Shown in pieces: positions 21,242 through 30,424 of a stretch of DNA of 64,000 bases. Numbering within the stretch: position 1 is the first letter of the stretch; each line of letters opens with the position of its first letter. This stretch comes from Frondihabitans sucicola (GTDB lineage Bacteria; Actinomycetota; Actinomycetes; Actinomycetales; Microbacteriaceae). The stretch spans positions 3,229,042-3,293,041 of the forward strand of contig NZ_AP027732.1 of NCBI RefSeq assembly GCF_030296615.1, given 5' to 3'. The translations under genes and the position numbers were made by a program. The notes under the pieces are model-generated. The model saw only the letters and a program-made list of their open reading frames with translations. It was not told where the DNA came from and made no database searches.

Positions 21242-22785
21242 ATGACGACCCCCACAAAGGGGGCCCGAGCGCCCCCGACGATGCACCCGAAGGCTACGTC
21301 GCGCAAGATTTCTCGCATGAGCAGGAGGGCTACCACCAGGGCCTGAAGCCCCGGCAGCTGCAGATGATCGCCATCGGCGGCGCAATCGGCACCGGGCTCT
21401 TCCTGGGTGCGGGCGGCCGCCTGAACACCGCGGGGCCCGCCCTCGCCATCGTCTTCGCGATCTGCGGCCTGTTCGCGTTCTTCATCCTGCGTGCCCTGGG
21501 CGAGCTGGTCCTGCACCGCCCCTCGTCGGGATCGTTCATCTCGTACGCCCGCGAGTTCTTCGGCGAGAAGTTCGCCTACGCGGCCGGCTGGATGTACTTC
21601 CTCAACTGGGCGATGACGGCGATCGTCGACACGACCGCGGTGGCGCTCTACCTGAAGTACTGGCAGGCGTTCACGGCGGCCCCGCAGTGGCTGCTCGCCC
21701 TGATCGCCCTCGCCGTGGTGTTGTCGCTCAACCTCGTCGCCGTCAAGGTGTTCGGCGAGATGGAGTTCTGGTTCGCCCTGATCAAGGTCACGGCCCTCGT
21801 CGTCTTCCTGATCATCGGCATCGTCTGGCTGGCGGCGGCGTTCCCCGTCCACCACGGCGGCGACACGATCCAGACCGGCATCCACGTGCTTCAGAACAAC
21901 GGCGGGATCCTGCCCAAGGGCCTGCTGCCCGCCGTCCTGATCGTCCAGGGCGTCGTCTTCGCCTACGCGGCCATCGAACTCGTGGGCACCGCCTCGGGCG
22001 AGACACAGAATCCCGAGAAGGTCGTGCCCCGCGCGATCAACACCGTCATCATCCGCATCGCCGTCTTCTACGTCGGCTCGCTGGTGCTGCTGTCGCTGCT
22101 GCTCCCGTACACCGCCTACAAGGCGGGTCAGAGCCCGTTCGTCACCTTCTTCTCGAGCATCGGCAACCCGGAGGTCGGTGAGATCGCCGGCACACTCATG
22201 AACTTCGTCGTGCTCACCGCGGCGCTCTCGAGCCTCAACGCGGGCCTGTACTCGACGGGCCGCGTCCTGCACTCGATGGGCATGAACGGCTCCGCTCCCA
22301 AATTCACGACGGTGATGTCGAAGGGCGGTGTCCCCTTCGGTGGGATCCTGCTCACTGCGGCGATCACCCTGCTGGGCGTCGGGCTCAACGCGGTCGTGCC
22401 CGATCAGGCGTTCGAGATCGTGCTGAACGTCTCGGCCCTCGGCATCGTCACGGCCTGGGCGACCATCATCCTGTGCCAGATGAAGTTCCGGCAGTTCGTC
22501 AAGCAGGGCAAGGCCAAGGCCCCGACCTTCAAGATGCCCGGTGCGCCCGTCACGAGTTGGGTGACCCTGGCGTTCTTGCTCGCGGTGCTCGTGCTGATGG
22601 CGATCGACTGGCCCATCGGCAGCATCACGGTGGCCTCGCTCGTCATCATCATCCCGCTGCTGATCCTGGGCTGGTTCCTGCAGCGCGACCGCATCCTGCA
22701 GATCGCCCGGATCCGCGAGGGCGTCACCGGGCCGTTCCCGATCACCGGTCGCGACGCCTCCAACCAGGTGCCGCGCGACGAGTAG
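21242..22785 (+). CDS. Amino acid permease, AAT/APC family (frameshift near start)
   Basis: Proton-coupled amino acid importer of the APC superfamily with 12 predicted helices. The first helix carries [28 protein letters not shown], the unwound GxGLF substrate motif. [25 protein letters not shown] and [13 protein letters not shown] resemble the AnsP (asparagine) branch, but substrate is not certain. The body of the protein is open upstream without a sensible start. ATG 21242 (MTTP...) joins it if one base is added to the C run at 21249-21253 or the G run at 21259-21263, giving about 514 residues. The TAGCGT hexamer upstream agrees with this start. Confidence 0.9.
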
Positions 22786-22803
22786 AGCCCTGCGGCTGCC
22801 GTC

Positions 22804-23361
22804 CTAGTCGGTTGTCGGCTCGTCGGCCGGGAGAGCCGCCCAGGCGGCCAGGTGCTCGGCGGACAGCGCCACGTACAGCTCGGCGTTGGCCCGCAGTTTC
22901 GCGATCTCGTCGTCGCCGAGCGCCCGTCGCACCTTCGCGGGAACCCCGGCGACGAGCGATCGAGGCGGCACGACGGTGCCCTCGAGCACCACGGCTCCGG
23001 CGGCGACGAGCGACTCGCGCCCGATGACGGCGTTGTTGAGCACCGTCGCGGACATGCCGACGAGCACGTCGTCTTCGATGGTGCAGCCGTGGATGACGGC
23101 GCCGTGCCCGACGCTCACGCCCGCGCCGATCGCGGTGGGCTTGCCGAAGTCGCAGTGCACCGACACGTTGTCCTGAAGGTTGCTGCCCTCGCCGAGCGAG
23201 ATCGTGTCGACGTCGGCGCGGAGCACTGCGCCGTAGAACACGCTCGACCCGGGTGCCAGAGTCACCGCTCCGATCAGCGTCGCCCCGGGCGCGACGAACG
23301 CCGTGGGATCGATGGTCGGGGTGCTTCCCCGGAAGGGCAGGACGAAGGAGTCGGCAGTCAT
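22804..23361 (-). CDS. Gamma-class carbonic anhydrase family protein
   Basis: 185-residue left-handed beta-helix protein with hexapeptide repeats (for example GATLIGAVTLAPGSSV). The three metal-binding histidines of the family are in VSVHCDFG and VGHGAVIHGCTIEDD. A C-terminal helix follows the coils. It belongs to the YrdA/PaaY-like group, in which carbonic anhydrase activity is not always present. Start ATG 23361 is preceded by CAGGCT at 6 nt. It converges closely on the amino-acid permease (18 nt apart) and diverges from the glutathione peroxidase. Confidence 0.92.
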   Translation of the reverse strand: MTADSFVLPFRGSTPTIDPTAFVAPGATLIGAVTLAPGSSVFYGAVLRADVDTISLGEGSNLQDNVSVHCDFGKPTAIGAGVSVGHGAVIHGCTIEDDVLVGMSATVLNNAVIGRESLVAAGAVVLEGTVVPPRSLVAGVPAKVRRALGDDEIAKLRANAELYVALSAEHLAAWAALPADEPTTD

Positions 23362-23414
23362 GGTCTCAGCCTGTCACTTTCCCGAGAGCAGGAGTCGGTG
23401 ACACCTCACCGTCT

Positions 23415-23420
23415 TAGGCT
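23415..23420 (+). promoter_or_regulatory. -10 hexamer (leaderless type)
   Basis: TAGGCT, 6 nt before ATG 23427. Confidence 0.45.
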
Positions 23421-23426
23421 TCTGGC

Positions 23427-23911
23427 ATGACACTCGACGACATCGCGTTGACCACCCTCCGCGGCGAAGACACCACCTTCGGGGCGTTCTCCGACAAGGT
23501 CGTGCTGGTCGTGAACGTGGCTTCCCGCTGCGGGCTCGCCCCCAGTACGAGAAGCTCGAAGCCCTTCAGAAGACCTACGGCGACCGTGGTTTCACCGTGA
23601 TCGGGTTCCCCAGCAATCAGTTTTTGCAAGAGCTGGGCACCGCCGACAAGATCGAGGAGTACTGCTCGGCTACCTGGGGTGTCACGTTCCCGATGATGGA
23701 GAAGATCAAGGTCAACGGTCGCACCGAGCACCCGCTCTACACGGCCCTCAAGAAGACGCCGGACGCCGCCGGAAAAGCGGGCCGGGTGAGCTGGAACTTC
23801 GAGAAGTTCCTCGTGACGCCCGACGGTCAGGTGAAGCGCTTCCGCCCGAAGACCGAGCCGGATGCTCCCGAGATCGTCTCCGCCATCGAGTCGGCGCTGG
23901 TCTCCGCCTGA
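23427..23911 (+). CDS. Glutathione peroxidase family thiol peroxidase (frameshifted)
   Basis: 161-residue thiol peroxidase; in actinobacteria it probably uses thioredoxin or mycoredoxin rather than glutathione. The peroxidatic residue is Cys (TGC codon, not Sec) in NVASRCGLAP. The other tetrad members are the Gln in NQFLQE and the Trp and Asn in SWNFEKFLV. A second cysteine in EEYCSATWG may be the resolving residue. The frame breaks at the CCCCC run at 23539-23543; one more C gives GLAPQYEKLEALQKTYGDRG. Followed 20 nt later by the M20 peptidase gene, which has its own -10. Confidence 0.92.
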
Positions 23912-23919
23912 AGCTTCGC

Positions 23920-23925
23920 TAGCAT
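23920..23925 (+). promoter_or_regulatory. -10 hexamer (leaderless type)
   Basis: TAGCAT, 6 nt before ATG 23932. Confidence 0.4.
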
Positions 23926-23931
23926 GCGGGA

Positions 23932-25252
23932 ATGGACCCGCGCGCCGTCGCCAAACTCCAAGCCCTGATCAGGATCCCCACGGTCGCCGATCGCGACCCG
24001 GGCCTGATCGATCGACGCCTGTTCGACGAGTTCCTGGCCGAGCTCGCACGTCAGTTCCCCCGGTTGCACGCCGAGCTCGACGTGAGCAGGATCCACGAGC
24101 ACGCCCTCCTTTTCCACTGGCGCGGCGCGTCCCCGAGCCTCCCCTGGTGCTCATGGCGCATCTCGACGTCGTCCCGGTCGCGGACGGCGACCCGTGGAGC
24201 CACCCGGCCTTCGGAGGGGATGTCGTCGACGGTCGGATCTGGGGTCGCGGCACGCTCGACGACAAAGGCGCCCTCACCGCGATCTGCGAGGCCGTCGAGA
24301 TCCTGCTCGAGGAGGGATTCGTCCCCGACCGCGACGTCTGGCTGTCGTTCGGCAGCAACGAGGAGGTCGACGGGACATCCGCCCGCGCCGCCGTGGCGGA
24401 GCTCACGCGTCGCGGAGTCCGGCCCTGGTTCGTGCTCGACGAGGGCGGGGCCATCGCCCACGACGCGTTCCCCGGCGTCCGCGCACCGGTGGCCGTCATC
24501 GGCGTGGCGGAGAAGGGCACGACATCGATCCAGCTGCGCGCTTCCGGCCGAGGCGGCCACGCGTCGACGCCGGCTCGGCGCGGCCCGACCGCACGCGTCG
24601 CCCGCGCACTGGCCAACCTCGACTCGTCGCCCATGCCGGCTCGGCTGGTCGACACGACGGTCGAGATGCTCGGCCGGATGGCGCCGCACGTGTCCCGCCC
24701 CCTGCGGCGGCTCTTCAGCGGTGCCGGCCGGATGCGCCCCGTCGTCGCCCGCGCTCTCGTCGCCGCCGGTCCCGAGGCCGCGGCGATGACGCGCACCACC
24801 TTCGCCCTCACGACGCTCTCCGGCTCCCCCGCCCACAACGTCATCGCGTCGAGCGTCACCGCCGGCGTCAACATCCGCGTCATGATCGGCGACACGGTCG
24901 AGGACGCCCTGACGCACGTGCGCCAGTCGATCGCCGACCGCACGATCGAGATCGAGGTCGTGGAGCGCAACGAGCCGAGCCCCGTGTCACCGCTCGACGA
25001 GGCGTTCGAGCTGATCGAGGCGACGGTGCGCGAGGTGTTCCCCGACGCGATCCCGTCGCCCTACGTGATGATGGCGGCGACCGACTCGCGCTTCTTCACG
25101 GCGATCTGCGACCGCGTCTACCGTTTCGCGCCGTTCCGGATGACCAGGGAGCAGCGTGAAGCGATCCACTCGTACGACGAGCGCCTCGGGGTCGACGACT
25201 TCCTCCGCGGGATCGACTGGTATCGCCGTCTGATCGAAGGGCTCCCCGGTGA
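23932..25252 (+). CDS. M20 family metallopeptidase (two frameshifts)
   Basis: Zinc di- or carboxypeptidase/deacylase of the M20 family, about 440 residues once restored. Metal ligands: His in LVLMAHLDVVPVADGDPW, bridging Asp in WGRGTLDDKGA, the Glu pair in FGSNEEVDG, and Asp/His residues near TDSRFF. The dimerisation domain contains SGRGGHASTP. The frame breaks at the CCCC run at 24131-24134 (one more C gives WRGASPEPPLVLMAHLDVV). It breaks again at 25244-25247, where one more C gives a stop TGA at 25250-25252 that overlaps GTG 25249 of the MFS gene by 4 nt. Substrate unknown. Confidence 0.9.
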
Positions 25253-26679
25253 CCGCACCGACCCGCACCCTGAAACCCGCGACCGGGCTCGTCGCCGTCG
25301 TCGGCTTCCTCGTCTGCGTCGAGCTCGCCAGCGGCGTCCTGCAGGGCTTCTACACTCCCCTGTGGAACGACGTCGCTTCGAACCTCGGCGTGCACGTCTC
25401 CGACGTCAACTGGTTCGAAGCCGCGCAGCTGATCCTCTCGGCACTCGCGGTGCCGTTCCTGGCCCGGCTGGGTGACACCATCGGACACCGCAACGTCCTG
25501 CTCCTGGCGACCGCGCTCACGGCGGCAGGATCCTGGGCGATCGCCTTCGCACCGTCGTTCTCCACGTTCCTCGTCGGCTACGCCCTGCAGGGGGCCTACG
25601 TCGTCTGGCTCCCGCTCGAGATCGCGATCGTCCACCGCCGCGCCGCCGAGACCGGGAGGCAGGCGCTCCTGACCAGGCGGGCCGCGGCGGTCCTGGTCGG
25701 GGCCCTGGAGGCGGCGGTCATCGCGGCCGCCCTGACCTCGGGTGCCCTCGTCGGGACGATCCCGCTCACCGTCGTCCTGGCGATCCCCGCCATCGTGGTC
25801 ACTCTCTGCCTGATCGTCGTGTGGTTCGGCATCGAGAATCGCCCCGGCACGTCGACGCAGCGCTTCGACGCCGTGGGGCTGGGGCTGATGACCGTCGTGC
25901 TCGGACTCGTCATGGCCGGGCTCGTCGTGCTGCGGGTTCTCGGGCCCGCCAGCCCGGCGCCCTGGATCCTGCTCGTTTTCGGTCTGGCCTCCGTCGTGCC
26001 GTTCGCGCGCTACGAGCGCCGTCTCGACGAACCCCTCGTCGACGTGCGGCTCCTCACGCGGACGAGCCAGTGGCCCGTCCAGCTCACGGCCTTCCTGATC
26101 GGCATGTCGGTACTCGGGGCGCAGATCCCGCTGTCGACGTTCGCCCGAACCGACCCGTCCGAGGCCGGCTACGGTCTGGGGGCGTCCGCCGGCTTCGTCT
26201 CGATCCTGATCGGCGTCTACGTGATCTTCCTCGCCGTCGGAGCGCTGCTGTTCCCGGTGAGCACGCGCCTGCTCGGGGAACGTGGCGCGCTGATCGCCGG
26301 GGCGCTCGTGGTCGCGATCGGCTACGCGCTGTGGCTGCCCTTCCACGACAGCACGCTCCAGGCGCTCGTGAACATGGCGGTGGTCGGCTGCGGCACGGGA
26401 ACTCTCCTGCCGGCGCTTCCGGCGGCTGCGGCTGCGGCCGCGCCACCGAACCGGACCGGATTCGCGACCGGCATGACGAATGCGACGAAGACGATCGGCG
26501 GTGCGATCGCCTCGGCCGTGTTCGCCATCGCGCTGGCGGCGACGGGATCGATCGCCGATCCGTCGAGCGGGCACGCGCCGCTCTCCGGCTACCTGACCGT
26601 GTGGAGCGTGTGCGCGGCGGCCGCGCTGGCCGCCGCCGTGGCCCTGCTGGCCCTGCCGCGACGCTCCCCGAACCCGTGA
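25249..26679 (+). CDS. MFS transporter, 14-TM DHA2-like
   Basis: 476 residues and about 14 hydrophobic segments. The motif-A region is RLGDTIGHRNVLLL after helix 2; GYALQGAYVVWLPLEIAI is in helix 4. Architecture resembles drug:proton antiporters of the EmrB/QacA type. Start GTG 25249 overlaps the restored stop of the M20 peptidase, so the two are probably co-translated and the transporter may move a substrate or product of that enzyme; this is inference. Frame intact. A strong inverted repeat follows the stop. Confidence 0.92.
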   Translation: MTAPTRTLKPATGLVAVVGFLVCVELASGVLQGFYTPLWNDVASNLGVHVSDVNWFEAAQLILSALAVPFLARLGDTIGHRNVLLLATALTAAGSWAIAFAPSFSTFLVGYALQGAYVVWLPLEIAIVHRRAAETGRQALLTRRAAAVLVGALEAAVIAAALTSGALVGTIPLTVVLAIPAIVVTLCLIVVWFGIENRPGTSTQRFDAVGLGLMTVVLGLVMAGLVVLRVLGPASPAPWILLVFGLASVVPFARYERRLDEPLVDVRLLTRTSQWPVQLTAFLIGMSVLGAQIPLSTFARTDPSEAGYGLGASAGFVSILIGVYVIFLAVGALLFPVSTRLLGERGALIAGALVVAIGYALWLPFHDSTLQALVNMAVVGCGTGTLLPALPAAAAAAAPPNRTGFATGMTNATKTIGGAIASAVFAIALAATGSIADPSSGHAPLSGYLTVWSVCAAAALAAAVALLALPRRSPNP

Positions 26680-26682
26680 GAC

Positions 26683-26727
26683 GCCGGTGGGCCGGAACCG
26701 CGCTCGCGCGCGTTCCGACCCACCGGC
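26683..26727. terminator. Bidirectional terminator hairpin between convergent genes
   Basis: A 16-bp stem with one mismatch (26683-26698 with 26712-26727) and a 13-nt loop lies between the stops of the MFS gene (plus) and the ABC permease gene (minus). Position and symmetry suit termination from both sides; there are no U tracts. Confidence 0.7.
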
Positions 26728-26743
26728 CACCCGGCGTAGGGCG

Positions 26744-27517
26744 TCACGACTTGGGCGTCGCTCGCCGCAGCACGGTGAATCCCGCGATCGAGCAGACGGC
26801 GATCGGCACCAGCAACCAGGTGGCGATCCCGAGCGGCCCGGCGGCGAGCAGCGAGCGGCCGACGGCGCCCCAGGAATCGCTGAACGAGACCGCAGCGAGA
26901 GCGCCGAGGACGACCACGGCGAGGGCCGCGCCTCCGAGCATCACGCCGGTCGCCCTCCAGCGCATGAAGAGGGTTCCGCCCATGGCCCCGACGAAGAAGC
27001 AGAACAGCAGCCCGAAGAAGACGACGAGGAGGCGCTGCCCGACGTTCGCCCCGAAGTAGAGGGAGGTGAACAGGTGACCGCCGAGGAACCAGCCACCCGT
27101 CGCCCGCTCGACGAGGGACAGGGCGGCGAAGGCGATCGAGTACACCGCGGCGAGGAGGACGAACGTCAGCCCCGAACCGAGCGCGAAGTCACGCCTGGTG
27201 GCGCTCAGACCGAGTGCGAACGGGAACGTCGCCGTCACCACCTGCACGCCGATGACCAGCATGAACACGAAGATGTAGAAGCTGCCGCCGCTGTACTGCG
27301 TGCCGGTCATGGCGTCGACCCGATCGGTGCCGGACGTGGTCGCCGTGATGATGTACCAGATGGCCGCGTTGACGAGCAGGATCGACCCCATCACGATCGC
27401 GGGGACGACGAAGACCGTCCGCGTGTTGACGAGGTTGAGCCTGACCACCCGCCAGACGCGGTGGCCGGCGCTGACCGGGTGGGCGCCCAGGGTCGCCCCG
27501 TGCGTGATGGCGCTCAT
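26744..27517 (-). CDS. ABC exporter permease subunit
   Basis: 257-residue membrane protein with six predicted helices (for example VFVVPAIVMGSILLVNAAIWYII, FYIFVFMLVIGVQVVTATFPFALGL, RLLVVFFGLLFCFFVGAMGGTLF, AALAVVVLGALAAVSF). The ATSGTDRVDA loop after helix 1 is probably outside. It is the third gene of a regulator-ATPase-permease operon; ATG 27517 overlaps the ATPase stop by 4 nt. Substrate unknown; YtrA-controlled systems respond to cell-wall antibiotics in Firmicutes, which suggests but does not prove a role in envelope stress. Confidence 0.88.
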   Translation of the reverse strand: MSAITHGATLGAHPVSAGHRVWRVVRLNLVNTRTVFVVPAIVMGSILLVNAAIWYIITATTSGTDRVDAMTGTQYSGGSFYIFVFMLVIGVQVVTATFPFALGLSATRRDFALGSGLTFVLLAAVYSIAFAALSLVERATGGWFLGGHLFTSLYFGANVGQRLLVVFFGLLFCFFVGAMGGTLFMRWRATGVMLGGAALAVVVLGALAAVSFSDSWGAVGRSLLAAGPLGIATWLLVPIAVCSIAGFTVLRRATPKS

Positions 27518-28425
27518 GCGCTCTGCTCCAGTTCTCGTGTGGTGGTGCTTGCGGTCTTCTGAACGATGAGTTGCTGCAGCGAGACGCTCGACACCTCGAG
27601 GCCGGCTGCTGCGGCTGCGGCGCGATCGGCCGCGGTGAGGGTCTCGAGGGTGGCGCTCGCGAGGCCGCCGAGCCCGTCGCGATGAAGGACGGTTCGTCCT
27701 TCGGCGAAGTGGTCGACGGCCGCCCGCGTCCCGGAGACCGTGCCGGCCGCCCCGCGGAGGGCCTCGGCCTCGGCGTCCATGATCACGCGCCCGTCGTCGA
27801 TCACGATGACGTGGTCGAGGACGTTGGCCACCTCGTCGATCAGGTGGGTCGACAGGATCACGGTGCGCGGGTTCTCGGAGAAGTCCGCGAGGAGGCGGTC
27901 GTAGAAGACCTGCCTGGCCACGGCGTCGAGACCCAGGTACGGCTCGTCGAAGAAGGTCAGCGGTGCGCGGGAGGCGAGGCCGATGACGACGCCGACCGCG
28001 GACAGCTGGCCTCGCGAGAGTTTCTTGATCCGGCGCGACATCGGGAGCCGGAAGTCGGCGATGAGCCGCTCGGCGAAGGCAGCGTCCCAGTTGCCGAAGA
28101 ACCACGGCGCGCTCCGGAAGACGTGTGCCACGGTGAAGTCTTCGGGGTAGCGCTGGCTCTCTTTGATGAAGCAGACGTTGCGGAGGACGTCGGCGTTCTC
28201 GACCGGGCTCTCGCCGAAGATCGAGATGCTGCCGGACGTCGCGAAGTCCTGTCCGGTGAGGAGCTGCATGATGGTGGTCTTGCCGGCGCCGTTGCGACCG
28301 AGGAGACCGTAGATGTGGTTGCCGGAGACGTCGAAGCTGACGTCGTCGACGGCGGTGAACGAACCGAATCGACGGGTGAGGCCGTCGACCGTGACCGCGG
28401 GTGCGATCGAGCTCAGAGTGGTCAT
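27514..28425 (-). CDS. ABC transporter ATP-binding protein
   Basis: 303 residues. Walker A is GLLGRNGAGKTTIM (residue about 42), the signature is the degenerate LSRGQLSAVG, Walker B is LTFFDEPYLGLD and the switch His is in ILSTHLIDE. A 70-residue C-terminal extension (ALRGAAGTVSGTRAAVDHF...) resembles the regulatory tail of DrrA/CcmA-type exporters. ATG 28425 overlaps the TGA of the GntR regulator and its own stop overlaps the permease start, so all three are coupled. Confidence 0.94.
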   Translation of the reverse strand: MTTLSSIAPAVTVDGLTRRFGSFTAVDDVSFDVSGNHIYGLLGRNGAGKTTIMQLLTGQDFATSGSISIFGESPVENADVLRNVCFIKESQRYPEDFTVAHVFRSAPWFFGNWDAAFAERLIADFRLPMSRRIKKLSRGQLSAVGVVIGLASRAPLTFFDEPYLGLDAVARQVFYDRLLADFSENPRTVILSTHLIDEVANVLDHVIVIDDGRVIMDAEAEALRGAAGTVSGTRAAVDHFAEGRTVLHRDGLGGLASATLETLTAADRAAAAAAGLEVSSVSLQQLIVQKTASTTTRELEQSA

Positions 28426-28783
28426 GCGCGGATGCCTTCCGTGAGGATCATGTGGGAGATCTGGTCGGGGGCGATGCCGAGTTTCTCGGCTTCGCGGAGA
28501 AGCGGGGTGACGAATTCGTCTCGGAACGACTGCCGGCGTCGCTCCATCAGGCGTTCGCGGGCGTCTGCCGTGACGAACATGCCGATCCCCTCTTCTTGTA
28601 GAGGAGCCCGTCGTCGACGAGGCGATTGACGCCTTTGCCCGCGGTGGCCGGATTGATCCGGTAGAAAGCCGCGAACTCGTTGGTCGACGGGACCTGCGTC
28701 TCGGGAGGGTAGACGCCGCCGATGATGTCGTTCTCGACCTGCTCGGCGATCTGGACGAAGATCGGCTTGCCTTCTTCGATCAT
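28422..28783 (-). CDS. GntR-family regulator, YtrA subfamily (frameshifted)
   Basis: 120 residues: a winged helix-turn-helix (PIFVQIAEQVENDIIGGVYPPETQVPSTNEFAAFYRINPATA...) followed by a short dimerisation helix, the YtrA layout without a ligand domain. ATG 28783 has an excellent AAAGGAGGG site. The frame breaks at the CCCC run at 28587-28590; one more base gives KKRGIGMFVTADARERLMERRR and a stop at 28422-28424 that overlaps the ATPase start. A long palindrome upstream at 28803-28832 is the likely operator, so it should repress its own exporter operon. Confidence 0.9.
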
Positions 28784-28802
28784 GAGCCCTCCTTTCTTGT
28801 TC

Positions 28803-28832
28803 ATTGGTTCGTTAGTGGTGTAACTAACCAAT
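28803..28832. promoter_or_regulatory. Operator palindrome of the YtrA-type regulator
   Basis: A 30-bp dyad: ATTGGTT-c-GTTA, 6-nt centre, TAAC-t-AACCAAT, 11 of 12 arm positions matching. A second register GTTAGT-N6-ACTAAC overlaps it. It lies 20 nt before ATG 28783. A perfect TTGACA (28849-28854, minus strand) stands 17 nt before it, so the palindrome covers the expected -10. Confidence 0.75.
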
Positions 28833-28858
28833 CAGGTGCGGATCGATCTGTCAAGGGG

Positions 28859-28864
28859 CATACT
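28859..28864 (+). promoter_or_regulatory. -10 hexamer (leaderless type)
   Basis: CATACT, 6 nt before ATG 28871; close to TATACT. Confidence 0.35.
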
Positions 28865-28870
28865 CGCGTC

Positions 28871-29527
28871 ATGGTCGACGAAATCAGCCCCGAGGCGTTT
28901 CACGCCTCCCCGGGAACCGACGACTGGCGCGTGCTCTTCGAGGGCGCCGTCACCCGGTTCTCGACCGGCTCGTTCGCCTCGGGCGTGCGACTGGTCGACG
29001 CGATCGGCGCCCTCGCGGACGCAGCGGATCACCACCCGGACGTCGATCTGCGCTACTCCGGCGTGACCGTCCGGCTCCTCACGCACGAGGTGGGTGGCCT
29101 GACCGCGAAGGACGCCGAACTGGCCGGCGCCATCTCAGCGGCCGCCCGCGAACTCGGCGTCGTAGCGGATCCCACCGCCGTCGAGACGGTTCAGGTCACC
29201 ATCGATGCGCTCGACCGCGACGCGGTCATGCCGTTCTGGGCCGCCCTGCTCGGCTACGAACCCGAAGGGGACTCCGACCTGGTCGATCCCGCCGGCCGCG
29301 CGCCGGGCATCTGGTTCCAGACGATGGAGGAGCCTCGGAGCGAGCGCAATCGTCTCCACATCGACGTCTCCGTTCCGCCGGATCAGGCGGCGTCGCGGAT
29401 CGCCGCGGCGATCGGCGCCGGCGGTCGGCTCGTCACCGACGCCCATGCTCCGGCGTGGTGGGTGCTGTCGGACCCGGAGGGCAACGAGGCCTGCGTCGCG
29501 ACCTGGCAGGGCCGCGGAGAGGCTTAG
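28871..29527 (+). CDS. Pterin-4a-carbinolamine dehydratase / glyoxalase (VOC) fusion
   Basis: 218 residues in two domains. Residues 1-100 match pterin-4a-carbinolamine dehydratase: FEGAVTRFSTGSFASGVRLVDAIGALADAADHHPDVDLRYSGVTVRL contains the His-His-Pro-Asp active-site loop, and LTAKDAELAGAIS ends the domain. Residues 105-215 are a vicinal-oxygen-chelate domain (VQVTIDALDRDAVMPFWAALLGYEP, NRLHIDVSVPPDQA, VLSDPEGNEACV). Such fusions are found in actinobacteria, but the joint function is unknown. It is divergent from the GntR operon and shares the operator region. Confidence 0.85.
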   Translation: MVDEISPEAFHASPGTDDWRVLFEGAVTRFSTGSFASGVRLVDAIGALADAADHHPDVDLRYSGVTVRLLTHEVGGLTAKDAELAGAISAAARELGVVADPTAVETVQVTIDALDRDAVMPFWAALLGYEPEGDSDLVDPAGRAPGIWFQTMEEPRSERNRLHIDVSVPPDQAASRIAAAIGAGGRLVTDAHAPAWWVLSDPEGNEACVATWQGRGEA

Positions 29528-29580
29528 GGCGTGTCTCTCACGTCACGGTTCGCGGAGGGGCCGCCGCACCGGGACCCTGT

Positions 29581-30411
29581 TCAGCCCGTCTGGCGCCACC
29601 AGGCGTCGAAGGGAGAGACGGGAAGCTCCCGCTTGTGCCGCGTCGAGAGGTACCTCGCCTCGAGGGCCTCCGCGGCAGCCTCGTCGACATCGCGCCCCTC
29701 GAGGTAGTCGTCGATGACCGTGTAGCTGAGACCGAGGTTGTCTTCGTCGGTCTGTCCCGGGTTGTCGTCGAGGAGATCGGCCGTCGGCGCCTTGAGGTAG
29801 AGACGTTCGGGGGCCTCGAGATGCTGGAGCAGCTGCTTGCCCTGCCGCTTCGACAGCCCCGTCAGCGGCAGGACGTCGGCGCCGCCGTCGCCGAACTTGG
29901 TGAAGAAGCCCGTGATGGCCTCCGCCGCGTGATCGGTGCCGACAACGAGCAACCCGTTCTGCCCGGCCACGGCGTACTGCGCGATCATCCGCGACCGTGC
30001 CTTGACATTGCCCTTGTTGAAGTCGGTGATGGGCTCGCCGGTGGCTCGGACGTACTCGTCCTGGAATCCGTCGACGGCCTGCTTGATGTCGAAGGTCACC
30101 ACCTGCTCCGGCCGGATGAACGACAGAGCGAGCACGGCGTCCTCTTCGTCGGACTGCACGGCGTAGGGCAGCCGGACGGCGACGAATCGCGCGGCGCCGC
30201 CCGCGGAGACCACGCGCTCGACGGCCAGCTGGCAGAGCCGCCCGGCGAGCGACGAGTCCTGTCCGCCGCTGATCCCCAGGACGAGCCCCGACGCGCCCGT
30301 CGCCCGGAGGTAGTCGACCAGGAAGCCGACCCGGCGTTCGATCTCGGCACCCGGGTCGATCGAGGGGCTGACGTGGAGCTCTTCGACGATGTGCGCTTGC
30401 AGTGGCCTCAT
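29581..30411 (-). CDS. nadE: Ammonia-dependent NAD+ synthetase
   Basis: Last step of NAD synthesis: ATP-dependent amidation of nicotinate adenine dinucleotide. 276 residues with the PP-loop [63 protein letters not shown] and [19 protein letters not shown], all typical of the short bacterial NadE without a glutaminase domain. TAGCGT lies 7 nt before ATG 30411, so translation is probably leaderless. Frame intact. It converges on the pterin dehydratase fusion gene. Confidence 0.97.
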   Translation of the reverse strand: MRPLQAHIVEELHVSPSIDPGAEIERRVGFLVDYLRATGASGLVLGISGGQDSSLAGRLCQLAVERVVSAGGAARFVAVRLPYAVQSDEEDAVLALSFIRPEQVVTFDIKQAVDGFQDEYVRATGEPITDFNKGNVKARSRMIAQYAVAGQNGLLVVGTDHAAEAITGFFTKFGDGGADVLPLTGLSKRQGKQLLQHLEAPERLYLKAPTADLLDDNPGQTDEDNLGLSYTVIDDYLEGRDVDEAAAEALEARYLSTRHKRELPVSPFDAWWRQTG

Positions 30412-30418
30412 GCTGTCA

Positions 30419-30424
30419 ACGCTA
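30419..30424 (-). promoter_or_regulatory. -10 hexamer of nadE (leaderless type)
   Basis: TAGCGT, 7 nt before ATG 30411, overlapping the stop of the TMEM175 gene. Confidence 0.45.

Noticed and set aside
23427..23911. Selenocysteine glutathione peroxidase or programmed frameshift
   Set aside because: The peroxidatic codon is TGC (Cys). The frame break lies at a C run like those in many unrelated genes here, with no slippery heptamer or downstream structure.
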